Below are positions 61,007 to 64,000 of a stretch of DNA of 64,000 bases, piece after piece. This stretch comes from an uncultured Gammaproteobacteria bacterium (GTDB lineage Bacteria; Pseudomonadota; Gammaproteobacteria; DRLM01): NCBI GenBank assembly GCA_947259075.1, contig CAMYKQ010000062.1, positions 87,159 to 151,158 on the forward strand. The letters are read 5' to 3'. A program made the position numbers and the translations under genes. Position 1 is the stretch's first letter. Each line of letters begins with the position of its first letter. The notes below the pieces were generated by a model. It was not told the DNA's origin and did not search any database. It worked only from the letters and a program-made list of their open reading frames with translations.

Positions 61007-61552
61007 ATGAAAAAGATAACTCGTGGATCAAGGCCGGAGTGTATAGCCAGTTTCTCTAAGCTGGCTTGGGAATTCTTTAACGGTCGTAGTGGCCGCCCCA
61101 ACAGAATGGGAATGTTTGTGTTATTACTTGCGCCCATTGTCGCACCGCCGGTAGACGCGGCCATCTATAAATGGATAGACGAAAACGGCGTTACCCAGTA
61201 CTCTGCGACACCACCCCCTGATCAGACCGGCACTAAAGTTCATATTCCTCCTCCACCTTCAAGCGCGGTGATGAAAGAAGCCGTACGAAAATTGGAGGAT
61301 CATCTTTCAGAATCCCGGAAACGCGATGCACTAAATGATGCGCTGGCAAGAAATCAAGCTAATAAAACGGCGGCCATGGAAAGGCAATCTTTGCAGAGAT
61401 GTCGTTACGCCAAAGAGAACTTATATGTCCTGCAAATGCAGGCTCCGGTCTTCCATTTAAATGATAGTGGTGAACGAGTCTATGTAAACGATCAAGACCG
61501 CGTCTCCCGAATCGAGGCATTGCAGGAGCAGGTTGCATCCTATTGCCAGTAG
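61007..61552 (+). CDS. DUF4124-domain envelope protein
   Basis: The ATG at 61007 follows ggggagggg and gives 181 residues; the frame is open to 60920. A hydrophobic signal or membrane segment (MGMFVLLLAPIVAPPVDA) is at residues 34-51, unusually far from the start. The DUF4124 motif AAIYKWIDENGVTQYSATPP follows directly. The rest is a charged coiled-coil-like helix with two cysteines. DUF4124 proteins are common periplasmic proteins of unknown role in gammaproteobacteria. Confidence 0.78.
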   Translation: MKKITRGSRPECIASFSKLAWEFFNGRSGRPNRMGMFVLLLAPIVAPPVDAAIYKWIDENGVTQYSATPPPDQTGTKVHIPPPPSSAVMKEAVRKLEDHLSESRKRDALNDALARNQANKTAAMERQSLQRCRYAKENLYVLQMQAPVFHLNDSGERVYVNDQDRVSRIEALQEQVASYCQ

Positions 61553-61606
61553 CTCGCCTGTATGAAACTCGAAATTTAGAAGGCGGTTACACTTGATCGA
61601 TGATTT

Positions 61607-62689
61607 ATGTGTCATATACTTAATCCTACTGCGACAACCATGACTAAGCACCCTATTTGCAACACGATCTCTGATTCGGCAATCAATACCGCCGCAATTA
61701 ATCTCCACGATATTCTGACGCTGGCTATTGAACACAGCCCCACCCAGCGTGCAATTGTGGTTTGGGATGCGCAATGCGATCTCGCGATTGCACTCACTGC
61801 CGCCTACCGGCGCTGTCTTCCCGATGCGACATTCATTGAATTTATGAGTGATACTCCGGAAACCGTGCTCGCCGCGTTTAAGCAACTCGCTCCTGGTGAT
61901 TTAGTAGTGCTGATTCAATCCACCAGCTTTCGTCTCGATGCATTCCGCATACGCGTCGAACTTTTCAAGCATGCGATCAAAGTAATCGAACATCCGCATT
62001 TGGCTCGCATGGCGGGTGCAGAGGCTCTGCTTTATTTCGAAGCGCTGGCATATGACCGGGATTATTATCGTGGGGTAGGCAATGCCTTGAAGACGCACAT
62101 CGATAACGCGAAAATGGCCATTATCAATAGTGGTGGTGAACAGCTAGTGTTTGCATCGGCATTTGAGCCCGCTAAACTCAACGTTGGTGATTACAGCGAA
62201 ATGGATAATGTCGGGGGGCAATTTCCTATCGGCGAAGTGTTCACGGAAGCGAAAGACCTTGAAGCGGTGAATGGCCGTGTACGCATCTCATTTTTTGGCG
62301 ACACGTCATTTACGGTCAACAAACCCGCGCACCCCATCACCTTAGTGATCAAAAAAGGACGCGTAGTCAATACCCTCGATGCCACACCCGAGTTCGACCA
62401 AGTGCTGGCCAATATTCGCGCCGACGAGGGTGAAGTCTGGCTGCGCGAGCTGGGCTTGGGCATGAACAGAGCATTCACGCAGAATAGGACAGTAAGCGAT
62501 ATCGGCACGTTTGAGCGCATGTGCGGCGTGCATCTATCGCTTGGCGCCAAGCATGCAATCTACAACAAACCCAACATCAAGAAGAAAACGGCAAAACATC
62601 ATGTTGATGTCTTTGTCATGACAGAATCTGTAATCCTAGACAACACGGTGATCTATTGTGATGGGGCATGGCGAGTTAACTCCTATTAA
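61607..62689 (+). CDS. M29-like metallo-aminopeptidase family protein
   Basis: This cytoplasmic protein of 360 residues (349 if ATG 61640 is used) has the C-terminal pattern of thermophilic aminopeptidase (M29) and the related 2,5-dihydroxypyridine dioxygenase fold. Probable metal ligands are Glu in GEVWLRELGLGMNRAF, His in GVHLSLGAKHAI and His-x-Asp in KHHVDVFVM. The N-terminal half is Rossmann-like (GDLVVLIQSTSFRLDAFRIR). Weak similarity leaves the reaction open: peptidase or ring-cleaving dioxygenase. It is monocistronic. Confidence 0.6.
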   Translation: MCHILNPTATTMTKHPICNTISDSAINTAAINLHDILTLAIEHSPTQRAIVVWDAQCDLAIALTAAYRRCLPDATFIEFMSDTPETVLAAFKQLAPGDLVVLIQSTSFRLDAFRIRVELFKHAIKVIEHPHLARMAGAEALLYFEALAYDRDYYRGVGNALKTHIDNAKMAIINSGGEQLVFASAFEPAKLNVGDYSEMDNVGGQFPIGEVFTEAKDLEAVNGRVRISFFGDTSFTVNKPAHPITLVIKKGRVVNTLDATPEFDQVLANIRADEGEVWLRELGLGMNRAFTQNRTVSDIGTFERMCGVHLSLGAKHAIYNKPNIKKKTAKHHVDVFVMTESVILDNTVIYCDGAWRVNSY

Positions 62690-62724
62690 TTTAAGACGGT
62701 TATCCGTGGCATGTTTATGTCCGG

Positions 62725-63228
62725 TCAGTGACCCCCCACCGCCTTGTCGACGCCGCCTCTGCCAAGTACGGCCATGTCATAGCTAATGCGCTGCTCCCGC
62801 GTGAGTATGGCGCGCATTTCGGCCAAATGTTGATAACGTACGTTCAACAGCGCACGCTCCATGTCTGCGATGATAGCTATCATCTCCTCTATCTCCCGCT
62901 GGTTGGGATTGTCTTCGGTGATTAACGCGTTCAGCTTCGCCAGCTCGAACAGCCGCCCTGTTTTATATACCGTTTCGGCCCGGCTGAGTCCGATATGCAT
63001 CTGGTCGACTTTCAGCTTTTGATCCTCAGTCAAGGTGCTCGACCAGTGTGGTGTGAAATGTTTCGACCCAGAGTGAGCGTGGGGTGGTTTTTCCTTCATC
63101 GACGGATGGGCGCCCGCTCCGGCGGCTTGCGCGGGATGGCCCTCTTTGCTGTCCTGCCCCGCCCACGCACCACCCAAAACAAACGACGCCAAGATAAAGA
63201 TTGCCAGGCACTCAGACTTGATATTCAT
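62725..63228 (-). CDS. Spy/CpxP-like periplasmic protein
   Basis: This 167-residue protein has a signal peptide (cleavage after AWA, residue 23). A His/Pro-rich linker (HPSMKEKPPHAHSGSKHFTP) precedes two LTxxQ-type motifs (LTEDQKLKVDQM, LTREQRISYDMAV) in a helical hairpin. Spy/CpxP relatives act as periplasmic chaperones and stress or metal sensors. The ATG at 63228 has aggtga upstream; a GTG three codons earlier is also possible. The His-rich part may bind metal. Confidence 0.75.
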   Translation of the reverse strand: MNIKSECLAIFILASFVLGGAWAGQDSKEGHPAQAAGAGAHPSMKEKPPHAHSGSKHFTPHWSSTLTEDQKLKVDQMHIGLSRAETVYKTGRLFELAKLNALITEDNPNQREIEEMIAIIADMERALLNVRYQHLAEMRAILTREQRISYDMAVLGRGGVDKAVGGH

Positions 63229-63237
63229 GCTTGTCAC

Positions 63238-63533
63238 CTATTCCATATCGGTAGTGTCCTGTTAAATTGAGTCATGCGGACTGAGAAGTCAATATTTACG
63301 CTGGTTTTGAGGAATTCAGGGGATGTCCACGATTCGAGTTTCAGAATGACCATTTGTGAGCCTCAGGAGTTTGACGAACCTAGGGTAAAATCAGTCCTAT
63401 TACCACATGTAATCTTATTTGTATTGGGAGCTCGTATGTTTCACTTCGAGAGGTAGGTATTTGCATTTAAATTTGACCCACGTATAGACACTGACCTGTT
63501 CGGGGCCGAACAGGAGAAAGAGGAGTGGTCGAC
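63238..63533. other. Region upstream of the IS21-type gene, probably containing the insertion sequence's left end
   Basis: No gene is supported here. The bases aaatttgaccca (about 63469-63480) resemble the terminal repeats of IS21-family elements. A perfect palindrome CCTGTTCG/CGAACAGG lies at 63494-63513, just before the istA ribosome binding site. The left border of the insertion sequence cannot be fixed exactly. Confidence 0.45.
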
Positions 63534-63858
63534 GTGGCGTTATTAAGTGTGATCAGACGTTGGCGCCTGCGCGAGGGGATGGCAATCCGGGAGATTGCCC
63601 GTCGCACGGGTATATCAAGAAACACGATCCGCAGATATCTGCGCTCGGGAGTTCCGGAGCGCAGGAGTCCGAGCAAACTTGATGAGTTTGCGACGACCTT
63701 GGCGGCCGCCTGGTTCAAAGCAGAGACCCACAAAGGCCGTAAACAGCGGCGCAACAATATTCGGCAGCTTTACGCAGAGCTGGTGACCTTGGGCTACACC
63801 GGTTCCTATGACCGGGTGGCGGCATTCTGCAGGCGATGGCGTCAGGAGCAGAGGAGCT
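63534..63858 (+). pseudogene. istA: IS21-family transposase IstA, N-terminal fragment
   Basis: From the GTG at 63534 (ribosome binding site agaggag; a second in-frame GTG at 63525) about 108 codons match the IstA N-terminus. The helix-turn-helix reads MAIREIARRTGISRNTIRRY, followed by YTGSYDRVAAFCRRWRQEQR. Where homologues continue into the integrase core, this frame becomes Arg-rich nonsense after 63858, and another frame becomes coding. The catalytic domain and istB are absent. Confidence 0.88.
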
Positions 63859-64000
63859 GGCAAAGACGGCGAGTCGAACGACACCGCCCTCATCGGCGCC
63901 CTCAGCCGCGAAGACCTGCTCGGCGACATCTTTTACGCCGGCATGCTCGGCTACTACGGCCAAGTCATCGCCTTCTCCGCCCTGACCGCGCAACAACAAG
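63859..64000 (+). CDS. Unrelated coding fragment running off the window edge
   Basis: In the frame starting at 63859, 47 codons read GKDGESNDTALIGALSREDL, then LGDIFYAGMLGYYGQVIAFS, then ALTAQQQ, with no stop before the edge. Composition and pattern are those of a real protein. It faintly recalls the middle parts of large transglutaminase/Rhs-type secreted proteins, but this is only an impression. It has no start codon of its own; the join to istA is abrupt. Confidence 0.5.

Noticed and set aside
63274..63456. A 60-codon open frame before the IS21 remnant
   Set aside because: It has no ribosome binding site, no recognisable motif, and lies in AT-rich sequence next to an insertion-sequence end.

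Overview
This 64 kb window comes from a GC-rich gammaproteobacterium. The gene orders rplI-dnaB-alr, yceD-rpmF-plsX-fabHDG-acpP-fabF-pabC-mltG-tmk-holB-pilZ-tatD and lolA-rarA, plus pilZ and lolA themselves, are typical of that class. No rRNA or tRNA gene was found, so I do not place it below class level.

Layout. 1-3934: DUF2232 membrane protein (cut by the window edge), ribosomal protein L9, replicative helicase DnaB, alanine racemase. 4176-6356: a putative outer-membrane protein, a small lipoprotein and a secreted protein. 6357-16311: an accessory island. It holds an IS5-type transposase remnant, a 2051-residue secreted SpvB/FG-GAP/YD-repeat protein with a toxin-like C-terminus and candidate immunity gene, a REP-associated transposase between inverted REP palindromes, then an array of orphan toxin tails and immunity genes separated by further palindromes. 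The island ends in a partial duplicate of the secreted-protein gene that precedes it. 16326-20400 (minus strand): maf and a two-subunit pyruvate carboxylase. 20601-33155 (plus strand): fatty-acid synthesis, folate, cell-wall, DNA-replication and pilus genes in tightly overlapping order. 33363-39080: a 1905-residue surface protein with twelve carboxypeptidase-regulatory-like repeats. 39283-49246: trxB, ftsK, lolA, rarA, crcB with DUF190, a MITE-like element, serS, cysG and a LEA14-like lipoprotein gene.

49220-54957 is a damaged Tn21/Tn501-type mercury-resistance transposon (merR, merTPFADE, EAL/DUF3330 urf2, tnpA fragment). Its intact 38-bp left repeat supplies the last codons of the LEA14-like gene. 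55092-63228 carries a GH63-type glycosidase, a beta-propeller protein, a UPF0149 protein, a truncated glgC, a DUF4124 protein, an M29-like aminopeptidase and a Spy/CpxP-like periplasmic protein. The window ends in a broken IS21-family istA joined abruptly to unrelated coding sequence.

The housekeeping genes are ordinary and well supported. The most unusual parts are the palindrome-punctuated toxin-tail array, the giant Cys-pair repeat protein, coding ends built from mobile or palindromic DNA (LEA14-like gene, holB) and a long inverted repeat between acpP and fabF. Functions of unnamed proteins are inferred from recognised motifs only; no database search was possible.
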